A stretch of 64,000 nucleotides of DNA, taken from positions 28,501 through 92,500 of the forward strand of contig JALJCO010001023.1 in assembly GCA_023101725.1 (NCBI GenBank). Reading direction: 5' to 3'. The translations under genes were made by a program, and so were the position numbers. Under the pieces are notes generated by a model. It saw only the letters and a program-made list of their open reading frames with translations. It did not search any database and was not told where the DNA came from. This document shows, one piece after another, positions 24,001-36,700 of this stretch (the stretch's first letter is position 1; every line of letters begins with the position of its first letter). The stretch comes from Atherinomorus stipes (taxonomy: Eukaryota; Chordata; Actinopteri; Atheriniformes; Atherinidae).

Positions 24001-25981
24001 TGTTGCCGACCAAAGAGCTCGCCCAGCAGGTCAGAGACGTCAGTGTGTGTTTGCAGAAATCCTAACATGACAGTGTAGCTGCTGCTGACGTGTGCTTGTG
24101 TGCAGGTTTACAAGGTGTTTACGTCGTACGCAGAGGGGACGGCGTTGAAAGTGGTGATGCTGGCTGGCCTGAAGTCCTTCGCTGCAGAGCAGGCTTCACT
24201 GTCAGAGACCAGGTGGGAGCGAGTGATGGTCAGCTACTGTTCTCTGACATCACTGGGCCTCGTTCACCGTTTCTCTTCCTCATATTCTCACATTTGTTCT
24301 TAAAGTGGAAGTTTTGGGTGTTTTTTCCAACCTGGATCTATTTTCTTGCATGAAATATCTTCATTTCCTCCCCCAGACAGTTTTGGTGCAACTTGAATTC
24401 CTTCAGGAGATATTTAGATCCACTCCAGATCAGCGTATGTCCAATACGGTGTAATTAAATGAGGCGGGCAACCACGTGCAGCCTCTATGGCCTCATTTAC
24501 ACCGTCAGTTAAATGTGACCCAAATCCGATTTTTTGCTCTTATGTGACTCAAATCCAATCTGCTTTTTGACCATGTAAACAGGAAAAAGATGCACGCATT
24601 CGGATCTGTTGAGATCGGATACAGGCCTCATTCATATGTGGAAATAAATCGGACATCAATCAGATCTGTGACAATGCGACTGCAGTGTGAGCAGTGTTGT
24701 TTTCGTTAACGATGACGAAATCATTTCATTGACGCCCCTTTTTTTCATGATGATGATGACACGATGACGAGCTAAACATGTCTCTGTGATGACTAAAACA
24801 TGACGGGACGTGTGTAAATTTTCATTGACGAGACGAGACTGGAGGAAAATGTGAATCTCTGGTCTGTCAGACGTTCATAATGTAGGAAATGTCTACCTAT
24901 TCTGCATTCATCCGTCTGTCAAAAGTTAAAAAGTAGTTGCATCCTTACTCGCATCCGCCCGAACCGAGACCCGCGAACCGCGGCTCTTCCTGTCAAACCT
25001 GACCCGCATGTTGCACATTAATATCTTAAATTCACAGCAGTCTCTGTCATTTTGCCACGTAGGGGCTTTATCTATGTGATTCAGAGATTCCAGCATAAAA
25101 GATCATCATCCCTGGTTGTAACAGTGTTCCTGTTCCCATTACCAGCAGCGCCTCTGTCTCTGCCTGATCTGGAAACGATCCCAACGTTTGATGTTTAAAA
25201 CACGTCTGTCCAACAAAAAAGAAACATATTCTCACCGCCACCCGCCCGAACTACATAAATATCCGCCCACACCTTAACCATGATATTAATCTTTGTCATT
25301 TCTGTCTGCTAAACAGCGTTTTTGCGTGTTACCGTCGGTTATCTGAACTGCTGAGGGACTCTGGTGAACACATGCGGTCAGACGCGCAGCTGCTTGGCTG
25401 CGCTGTTCAAACGGTGGGAAGTTCGTCTCTTTTCAGAGAGCTGGTCTTTTTGATTCGGTTCCCAAAGAGTCGGCTCTTTTGATTCGGTTCCCAACGAGTC
25501 GGCTCTTTTGAGTCTGTTCCTAAAGAGCCGGCTGTCTCGACTCCCAAATGGTTAGTAATTTAAGATATTTGCAGCCCTATATTTTACCTTAATTTTGCAA
25601 TAAATTGATGGTTTGTGTGTCAAAAACGTTTTTGCATTCAGTATTTTTGATGAGAAGCTTTACAATTTATTCTATCTTCAAACTTTTTTATTTGACAGGG
25701 ACAGTACATATTAATGAACATATAGCAACATGTTGAATTGTCATTAGTAAGCTAATTAGCATCAGCAGTCCCCTTGGCAGGTAAAGAAAAGATACACTAT
25801 CTAATAAAACAACAAAATTAAACTTTCAGGTGCCACATGATTATAATACAAGACAACGCAACTCACTCCCCTCACCATTAACTGCTGTCTTCACTTGCAA
25901 TGAAACATAGTCTTTCTTTCTGTTTTCATATACAAACCTATATGTTCAAATGTAACCGGCAGCATGGTCTCCTTAGAGGCC

Positions 25982-26016
<35 letters not shown>

Positions 26017-29000
26017 ATAGCCTACCTGACAAAAACTAGACGAAAACGTTTTTTAATTTTATCGACTAAAACTAGACTAAAACCTTTTTGATTTTCGTTG
26101 ACTAAAACTAGACTAAAACTATCAGATACAGAAATGACTCAAATGTGACTAAAACTAATAAGCATTTTCGTCAGAAAGACTAAGACTAAAACTCAGATAG
26201 CTGCCAAAAACAACACTGAGTGTAAGCAGGCAGATCGGATCTTCTTACACATGCGTTCCACACGTCGTTAAATCTGCGACAATTTAGATTTTTTTTTTGG
26301 TGCACTATTAAGATGTGAACTGTAGTTAAATGTGAGAATGGAGGCCCGACAGAGAATGAGAGATGAGGAGGAAAGTTGTGGGAGGCCATCACCATTCCCA
26401 CATTCCTCCACTCCGACATACAACATACAGTCGAAATGGCAAACGTCTCATCATTCCGACAATTTTTTCATTCTATGGTTGGAATGACGGTATTAAAATA
26501 AAAAAAAAAAACAAAAAACATCCCACCATTCTTTAAAAACCTCCCTCCACCGGCATGCTTTTACAGGAGACAGACTCCACAACCTCGCAAACCAACTAAA
26601 TAATCTGTTACTAAAATGAAATGGGAAATCTAATCTCCTCCACGTATTAATGTTACTGGTCTGAAACATGTCAGATTCATGTCTGAATCTCAGGATCAGT
26701 GACTGAAGCAGAAACACCGTCTGTTACCGGAACGAAGTCGCCACAGAGCCGTGCGTCTTCGTGCGCGCTGACATCATATGCAGCATTAATAACTGCAGTT
26801 ACACATATCAATAACGGCCCTGCAGGTGACGCCTGAAGCACTGACTAATTCCAGCCAAAACATGTGACTGATGTCCAGTCTCCTTCATGCTGTACAGGGA
26901 AGCGCATTTACGCATTTCGCACGTCGCACAAAACTCTTTATACCCGGACATACTGCGGGTCCAGGTTCAGTGAAATATTTAGTCCATGAGCCAAAGTCAA
27001 AAATTTCACTTATCGGTACCACTCAGGGAGGCAAAATCTAGTCATTTTTGTAAAGGTGCATCATGTCCATAGCAGATATGTTGGTATGATAACCCATCCT
27101 AAGTGGTAGCTTTGTCATGGTTATCATCACATGAAGTTCATCAACCCCTGCAAGAAATTCCACTGTAAGCGCTGCTGCATGTTCTACTTAAGGCCCATTT
27201 TTCAGATCTTTCCTCATCTTTTATGTGGACATGTTTGGTATCATTTTAAAGGGGAGATTCAAGTCTTTCATTTAAAATAAGTTGGTTCAGAATGAAGCCG
27301 CATCATCCAGATTAATGAGCTCCATCAGAACTGTTTAAAAATCTGATTTCAGAAGCTAAAACTTTATTTTGGAAATTACTCAGAACATAATTAAAGAAAT
27401 CACCAGCGCGCTCGCTCTCGACATAGTTTAAAAAGCAACAGGAGACGATTTGAAGCTCACAGTACTGTTATTATATCTAAATCTTGTGTTTTCTGTCATT
27501 TTTCTTTTTTACATTGTACATCAGTAATCTATTTCCCATCATTGTATCCGTCTGGTATCCTCTTGTCTGTTTGTGTGCAAGCGCTTGATACGGGTAGTTT
27601 TGTAAACACTAGGGCCCACATTTATCAAACGATCGTAAAAATGGTCGTATGATTGGACCCACGTGTGATTTATTAAAACGTTCGTATCGGTCCAATCTCG
27701 TCGTACGAACAAAAGAGTCTTGATGAATTCCACAGCTGAAATCCATCGTCATTTAAATGTCACGCCCACGGTTACGCCCTTAAACATGCATGATTATGAG
27801 GCTTCACCCAGCGAGGTTGAACCGTGGAGGAGAGATTCTGCCAAAAAAGAAACTTTTGGGGGGGTCAAGACAGAATTCCTCATTTGTGAGGTGACAAAGA
27901 TTAAAGAGGTGTTTGGCAGCTAAAAAACCGAAGTCAGAGACGTGCACAAAGATGCTGCACAGAAGAGGATCAGTCAGCCTCACCGGTGTGAACGACTCCG
28001 GCTGAGATATTTATAAAAGTCTCAATCTAGGCCTGGCTGATACGGTTTATGCGTTATTAGTTATGAAATTGAATAATAACCCACATCCGATGGCAACGTC
28101 ACAATTCTTTAGCCAACGGGTCAGAAAAAGTGGTCCAATATGAAACTTACCATCAAACGATTTCACCGGCACCAGCTATTTTTGTAATTTTGGGAATACA
28201 TTCTACATTCCCTTTTTTTCCTTTTTCTTTGCAAACGGGTTCATTCTTAGTGCTGATATGTGAATACTTATGTTTAAATGACAGTTTTTGGTTTGGTAAA
28301 TAAATATTTTCATGTTCTGCTGCGCTGCACTGCAAACCCTCACTGACTCAAACTTGCGTACACGAACTCAGAGCTGTCGTGAGATTTGATCGTATCCTAC
28401 GCTCACGTTCAAATTGATAAATGCCGAGTCTTGCGTGGAAATGGTCGTACGCACAGATTTTCATCGTACGATCGTTTGATAAATGAGGGCCTAGGTACGC
28501 ATGCGGGGTGTTTCAAATGATAGGATGGTGAAATCACGAGAAATTTGATATTGGTCACGTTATAAAATACATGTAACCACATATTTAAAAAATCGGATTT
28601 AGGCATCAAATCCGATCTGGGCATCAAGACCTGACAGTGTAAATGTGGCCTTAATAAGACATTATCTGCCACAAACTCCTTCATTTCACCATTGTTTTGT
28701 CACCAAACATTAGTCAGACCCCCCCGTGAGCTCCAAGCGGCTTGAAGTGGCTTTTTTGTGGTGATCCGTCCTTATTTACAGACATTTTTACTGCGGCGGC
28801 TTTGATGACATCACTGTTATGCAACACCATAGCTAGTAAATGTCTGTAAATAAGAACGAATCACCACAAAAAAAGTGACTTCAAGCCTCTTTGAGTTCAC
28901 AGGGGGGTCCGACTAATGTTTGGTGACAAACATTAATGTGAAAAACAAATATCTTAGCCACTCTTAAAATAAGTAAATATTGTTTTTTGCTTGTAATAAG

Positions 29001-32000
29001 CAAAAAATTTTGATATGATTTCTTGAACTAAGATGCATTGCCTTGAAAAAAGATCTTATATCTCACTGAAATGTTTCTCTTTAAGTAATTTTGTCTTATA
29101 TTTGTGTGATGAGATATTTTGACGAGACAAATATACTTGGTAAGATTTGAGTTTTTGCAGTGCGGTCGACCTTTAGTCACAGCTGTAAAGTGCTCACAGC
29201 TTCAGGACCAGACAGCTGCACATCTAAGGAAGCATGCAGACCAAACGATCCCGGGCTGGGGCTGACTGTGGGAATGATTTACCTTCCAGAGGGAGGGGGA
29301 GGCGGAGTGCAGCAGACATCGTTGTGGCTACTCCAGGTCGACTGGTTGATCACATCAACAAAGATTCAGGCTTATGTCTGCAACACCTCAGGTTTCTTGT
29401 GAGTTTTTCAAACCCGTAAAACTGAACTTTGTCAGATTTAAATGGTCTTTCATCCTTGACTCAAGCTGTACATCTCTTCTAATCTCCCAGATTATTGATG
29501 AGGCTGATAGGATGATTGACAGCATGCACCAGTCGTGGCTCAGCCAGGTCGTTACGGCGGTGTTTGGTGCCAGAGCTGGACCAGAAACGACGACCATCTT
29601 CAGGAGGAGAGAGCCAGAAAACATCACGGCAGCAAGGTGAGGTTTGTTTTACACCAAAACAAACCTCAGAACTATTTTTAAAATCATTTTTCCTGGAAAG
29701 TCCCATTGAGTTTAAAAACCTCTTTTCCAAGGGAGTCTCATGAGATTTCATAACAAAACGATGATATCTTGCGATATTTCATTAGTAAAATAGATTGATT
29801 TCGCGTTTTTAAATATAGATATGGTATCGGCATATGAAAATATTGCGATATTTCAGTGTATCGAAATTTTTTCCCACCTTTCTTAAAGGAATCATACACC
29901 CACCGAATGATGTAGCGTTATCTTCCACTTCCCCTCATGGTGAGAAAGACTCTGGAGCACTTTTTTAATATCTCAAATGCAGCCGGAGATCAGGAAGGCT
30001 TCTCGTTTCCCCCCAACTTTCATATAATGGAGTTCACCGGGGGTCCGAGCCAAAAAGGTCCATAAAAGTCCACAAAAACGTGTCAATATTCCTCCATGCT
30101 GCTCGTCCAATGTAATCCAAGTGTCCTGAGTGGGTAGCGTCCAGAAGTTACTGGAAACCATCATTTAGTAGATTTTAAGAGCCTAAACAGTCGTACATCA
30201 GTACTACATCTTAGTTTTACGAAGCATGCAAATGCGCGTGCACAAAACTATGGAAGCCTCAGCGTTCAGCGGCTACTCTGCCAATAATACAAGCGTAGAA
30301 GAAGAAATTTACTGTTTACATTGTGCTAAGAGCGACAGAGCTGCAGACAAACCGGGACAAACACAAGAGGGTCCAAGAGGGGGTTGATACTGATTTAAAA
30401 GAAAGAAAGAAAGAAAGAAAGAACTTGCGATCTCGTCTGCCGCAGCTTCCGTAGTTTCGTGAACGCGCATCGGCATACTTGCTAGAGATGCGTTGTAGTA
30501 CTGATGTAGTACTGTTTAGGCTCTAAAAATATACTGAATGGCGTCAGTTCGAGTAAATTCTGGACGCTACCCACTAGGGATGTAACGATATCCACATCTC
30601 ACGGTACGATATTATCTCGATATTGTGGGGAGGCTCACGATAACAATAATGATGGCATAAAATGCTTTGACGAGTCATTGTTACAATATTTATTGTCAAA
30701 TTAAAGCTTGTGACATTTTGACCTGCCTGAAAAACTTTTGCTGAAGCTGAAATTCAAGTAAAAATCCAACATATTTATTGAGAAGACAGCTCAGGTACTA
30801 GATTAAATAAACTCAACCAGCAATAAAACAGCCGATTTACTAAGTAAAAAGAGCCAGGCAAAAGACCCAGGCACAAAGAAACTGCCTTGTCTTTAGTAGT
30901 CAATAATTTAGAATAAGTAAGTCCGCCTGTCTGTCAGTGGTCAGTCATATGTATGAACTTCTACACCAGGGGGGGGGGCAACTCCGGTCCTCGAGGGGCA
31001 TCCTGCAGGTCTTCAGGGCTTCCCTGCTTCAACACACCCCCTGATGTCCACAGCTTGGCTGCACAAGTCTGCTAATTACCCACTGATTGAAGTCAGGTGT
31101 GTTGCAGCAGGAAAAGTTCTAATAACTAGCACCGTGATGTCACAATCAGCTGATCAGATGCTCTTCTGCATCCGCTGCTGCAGGTTAAACGGAGAGTTTT
31201 AATGAACAGCTGATCCAGGTGGTGGAAAAATACAAAAATGTGTACAGCACGCGAGGCGTTTGATACACGGACATCACCGCATGCACAGCCCCCCCGGACC
31301 AAGCTCATCATTAACTCACCAAGTCAACACGGTGATCTCCGCGGCGTCACGGCTGAAGCTTCTCACGGAGGAATAACCGGACCAAAACTAACTTTCTTCT
31401 CTCTGCGGCCTCCAGAACAGGAACAAAGTTCTGGCTTCTCGTGGAGAATAACAGCTGTTCCATCCTCGTGTATATCCATGCTGTATTTGTTTTTCCTGTG
31501 CATGGGGGCTACGTGTGCTCCCATTGGCTCAAAAGAGCGCACTGGCAGCAAAGGATCATGGTCTATGTAGTTTAGTACGTTACACTACGCATAGAGCAGA
31601 CTGAAAACTATTATTTTTGTCTCCAGAGACATGCTGTTTCATACCGTGACAAGACCACGACGATATCGCGGCAGTTTACCTCCGGCGATATCGCGATATC
31701 GTTACATCCCTACTACCCACTCAGGACACTTGGATTACATTGGACGAGCAGTATGGAGGAATATTGACACGTTTTTGTGGACTTTTATGGACCTTTGTGG
31801 CTCGGACCCCGGTGAACTCCATTATATGAAAGTTGGGGGGAAACGAGAAGCCTTCCTGATCTCCGGCTGCATTTGAGATATTAAAAAAGTGCTGCAGAGT
31901 CTTTCTCACCATGAGGGGAAGTGGAAGATAAAGTTACAGCATTCTGTGGGTGTACGATTCCTTTAAATCAGGTGACCACTTTGTAGTCAGTCGAGGTGCA

Positions 32001-33676
32001 GTTGGGTCATTACAAAAAAATAAAGCAAAAATATTTGCATAGCCAATACTGTGATATAACTACATGTGTAAATATCATATCTCTCTCACGTTAATATCAT
32101 ATCAGTATATCGCACAGCCCTGTTGGAGGTTACGAATAATTTTGAGGACGACTCTATCTAGTGCATTTATTTATTTTTAATGCTAGAAATCTTCAAAAGA
32201 AATGCTAAATGAATGCATCGTGTAACTAGAAAATAATTGTTTGAATAATCGTGATTTCAATATTGGCCAAAATAATGGTGACAATGATTTTTCCCATAAT
32301 TGAGCAGCCATAGTAAACACGTTCGTCCGACCCAAATCCTAAGTAATGGGAGCATTTTTCCATCCGGTAACCGTCAGTCTTCTCCCAGTCTCTGTCCACC
32401 TCAGATGCCGCTGCAGAAGCTGCTGTTTTCAGCCACGCTCACTCAGAACCCCGAGAAGCTGCAGCAGCTGGGCCTCCATCACCCCCGACTCTTCAGCTCC
32501 ATCCACAGCTTCACGTCAGCAGACCCCTCCCAGAAACAGGACCTCTTCAGCTTCCCTCAGAGTCTCACCGTAAGAACTTCCCTCCCAGGCACGAGAGGAG
32601 GATGAAGTTAAGTCTCGGGTCGCTTACTGAATGACTTTTATGTGTTCAGGAGTATTATGTGCCCTGCACATTGAGGAAGAAGCCGCTCCTCATCCTCCAC
32701 TTCATCCTTCATATGAAGCTGTGCCCCATCCTCTGTTTCACCAACTCCAGAGAGACGGCCCACAGGTTGGAGGAAGCTGATCAGTCTCTCCGTTTCTGTG
32801 TCCAGATTTTACATCGCTGCTTATTTCCTCCACAGACTTTTTCTGGTGATGCAGCTTTTCGGTGGAATTCGGGCGGCTGAATTCTCCTCCCGTCTCTCTC
32901 CTGGGGAGAGGAAGAAGACCCTGAAGGACTTTGAGCAGGGAAAGATTCAGCTGTGAGTGTTAGAAATGTCGAGAGTGCACTGCAAAATTTACTGGTCTTA
33001 AAGGGGAAGTTCGTTTTTTTTTCAATCTGGATCTATTTTCTACCATGAAATACATTCATTTCCTCATTCAGACAGTTTTGGTGCAACTTGAATTCCTACA
33101 GGAGATATTTAGATCCACTCCAGATCAGCGTATGTCCAATATAATGGAAGTGATGCGGGCAGCCTCACGCAGCCTCTAAATAATCATTATCTGCCACAAA
33201 CTCCTTCATTTCACCAACGTTTTGTTACCAAACATTAGTCGCTCACTAAAAATCGGAAAAACGCGATGCGCAAAATGCCTTTAGACGCAACACGCCGTAG
33301 ACTTTTCAACGCCTCCTGGACGCACATCGGCCATTGACTTTGCATGTAAACCTGACGCCCAAATCGCATTCATTGCAAAAACTCAAATCTTAGCAAGTAT
33401 ATCACTCTCAAATTGAGATAGTTCTGACAGTTTTTGCTGATTATAAGAATCTAAGACTTGGTTAGATACAAGGTTATAATAGCTTTTTAATTAATTTCAG
33501 TTTTTATTTTGTTTTGACTTTTTGTTTTTCAATTCAGTTAGTTTTAGTTTTTTTTTTAGCAGGTTTGCTAGTTTTTTTTTTATTTTTATTATACATATTT
33601 GTCTGGTATGACGTTCAAAATCATCACAAAGTCACTCAAAGTAAAACCGGTAGACAAAGTAAGTAGATTATATGTA

Positions 33677-33725
<49 letters not shown>

Positions 33726-36700
33726 GAAATATATAATATGATATATATTTAGAAATAGATTACATATCAACCCATAAGGCTTATGTATTAAATATGTTCA
33801 CAAAGATTAAAACTAAGGATGTTTTTACAATAATTAGTTTTGTAAAGACACAATACAGTTCCAGTTGTCGTTTTTTTTTTTTTTTTAAACTGTCATTTCT
33901 TTTTTTATTTCAGTTAACAAAAATGTTTTTTTAATTTTATTTTTCGTTTTTTGGTTAGTTTTAGTGAATAATGATCGTGGTTAGACTGTTTTTGCAGTGT
34001 GGATCCACCGGAGTTGTTCCAGGGTTGAAGGAGCAGTAAAGGTCAGCAGGTGTGACCACCTGCGCTTTCCATGCATGATGTGCAGGACCGATGTGTCTCA
34101 CGCTTGAATGAAGTCCATTTGTGAAGCTGCTCAGTTTTAAGCCGAGGTGTCGTCCTTCAGGTTGATCAGCACCGATGCAGCTGCCAGAGGCATCGACATC
34201 GCTGGCATCAAATGCATCGTCAATTACGATGCGCCGCAGTTCATCAGGACCTACATTCACAGGTGAGCAGGACCTTTTACCCGATTTACTGCTCTGATCT
34301 TCCCATCCTTACTGCGATGCTACGTTTGTCCTGGATTCTCCGTCCGTCTTCAGGGTCGGAAGAACAGCGAGGGCTGGAAAAGCAGGACTGGCCTTCACCT
34401 TTCTGCTGCGTGTACAGGTGCATTACATGACACATGGTAAGAGATGCACAGAAGCCATGAGGAGCACTAAATGTAGTTTCTGTCACCCCGCTCAGGAAAA
34501 CAACTTCCTTCAGATGCTGGTGGAGGCAGGAAGTCCAGGGATTCAGAAGCAGATAGTTAAACCGGAGAGCCTGAAGGGTATGGAAGTCCGGTATGAACAA
34601 ACCCTGCAGGAGCTGGCTGATGTCATCAAGGTGGGACCTCAAGACCTGTTTCATAACCATGCTCTTAGGCCCAATCTCATTTCTCTCCTTTAGGCCTTCC
34701 CTTTCATGTAGGGGTCAGGGTACTGCAGTCCTGTTTGGACAGAGGGGTAGGGGGAAGTGGTAGGGCTTTATTCTTCTTAAACCAGCAGTTTTCAGATGCA
34801 CACTTACACAGAGGGGTGTAACAAATTTCCAAATCACCACCAAGAGTCCAAAAACATCCACAAATGTAAATATTTTCTCTGTAGATAAAGTTTTATAATG
34901 TATGACAACCGTTGTACTGTCTAGTTTAACTGTGCGTTCAGACCAAGAGCGACTAAAGCTGTAAAATAGCTTTTGTCGCTCATAAAAATAGCTGCTACAA
35001 AAAATCTGTTCGCTTTTGTCGCTCAAGTCGCTTATGACATCACGTTCAATTTTGCATATCCTTTTAAAAGGACTGTATGCTTTTTACCATTAGCAGAGCT
35101 TTTGCAGTGATGCTTTTCGTGATTGCTGCCTTGTGCTTTGACAAGTTGTAGCCTGTGATTAACCAGAAATCCGTCTCCTACTGAAAAACAACGGTCTGGA
35201 CATAACTGATTAAATTACACCCCAAAACATAATAATGTTGTAGCTTAGTTAAGTAAATCATCACTGATCTGCATCTGCAGATCTTCACTCATTCATCTCT
35301 CACTCTCAAACTAAACGTCAAGACGAGGGACAAAAGGGAAATACGTATTTTTTATCCCTGTCCATTATTATTATTATAACATAGTACTTTCGATATTTAT
35401 AAATGATATCGTCCCATTCACATAGCATGCTAGGCGCTCGATTAGCAGGCAAGTTTCGCGCCTATTTTAAAAATGATTTTATCAACTTACCGGACAAACC
35501 AACGGCACATGATACCTCTTCCCAGGCCAGAGCCTTCTTTTGGAGATCCCGAAAGGTTTAAAGTGTCAGGTCATACAATACTGGGGGGTCAGCGACGGCA
35601 GTTATCAGCGTTTCTGCTGTCATTTTGACTCGGAACCAAAATACGGCACCAGAGTTCAGAGTTCGTTTCCGGGGGACTCCTGGAAGTGAACAATGTCTAC
35701 ATTCTGATTGGTTGTCAGGGTTTTACAGCCAAAACGTGTCATAGCCAATTTGCATAAAGTTAAACTATTTTTAACTTTGTTTAGTCGCTCTAATCGCTCA
35801 ACTTTTGTAGCTCGTCGCTTCTGTCGCTTTATTCGCTCTTGTCGCTCCTGTCCATTGAAAGTGAATGACTTCCGGCGATTTTACAGCTTTAGTCGCTCTT
35901 GGTCTGAACGCACAGTAATGTTGTTTAAATGTTTAACATCTTTTTTTTTTTTTTTGTAAATGAACATGAAAAAAATGTCCAGTACTACATTGAAGCTTCA
36001 GTAACAACCAGCTTGATAAGATTTTTACCAGTAAGCGAGGAAAAAAATCAAAACCTGCATGGTACTGTGTGAAAAAGTGATTGCCCCCCCCTGTTAAAAC
36101 ATAAATTAACTGTGGTTTATCATCTTTGGGAAAGCTGAGTTCAGTTTCCCGAGCCACATCCAGGCCTGATTACTGCCACACCTGTTCTCCATCAGAAATC
36201 TCTTAAAGGAGCTGTATCAGCTTTTCAAAAGTTCCAAAAGTCAAATATAGGCATTAATAAGCTAGATATGTTCCCATCGTTACTATAGAAACTAATTTGG
36301 TGTTAAATATTAGTTTTTCGACGCATCTAATTTCCAACACGGAAGTAAGATGGCTGACTGTACTGAACCGCGGAGCTCTCGACCAATTGCAGCATGTTTT
36401 ACGCCCATTTCATGGCGTCGCCCCGGAAGAGACACTTATTCTGAAGGGTCACAGAATTGTCTGTAGCACCGGCACCGGCAGCTCTCATGTGGATGTTAGT
36501 AGTAAACATTGATGGATAATTACTCCGATCGACGGGATTAAACAGACCAGCCTGTTATGGAGCTGTATGCGCTCGACCCAGAGTCTGATATGGAGTTTGA
36601 AGTACACGCAAAAGTACCACAGAAGTACCACAGAGACCCCTGACAAGTAAGTAAATTAGCGAACAAATCATAGGCTAACAGTTAGCATTGAGCTGAGAGA

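Larger units (their letters stand above)
24488..28651. mobile_element. 4164-bp element with TA duplication inside the TTAA MITE
   Basis: The ends are TGGCCTCATTTACACCGTCAG-like on the left and CTGACAGTGTAAATGTGGCC on the right, followed inward by related ATCCGAT motifs. TA flanks both ends (24486-24487, 28652-28653). It contains at least two further elements (24692-26218 and 27611-28492). No transposase reading frame was recognised. The family is unassigned. Confidence 0.6.
24300..28935. mobile_element. TTAA-type MITE split by a 4.16-kb insertion (ddx51 intron 7)
   Basis: The left arm (24300-24487) begins TTAAAGTGGAAG and contains GATATTTAGATCCACTCCAG, matching the intact 428-bp element at 54025-54452. 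The sequence resumes at 28652 with ATTATCTGCCACAAACTCC. It then runs through a central palindrome (CACCACAAAAAA against TTTTTTGTGGTG, 28735-28920) and is cut off near 28935. The right TTAA end is missing. Confidence 0.7.
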
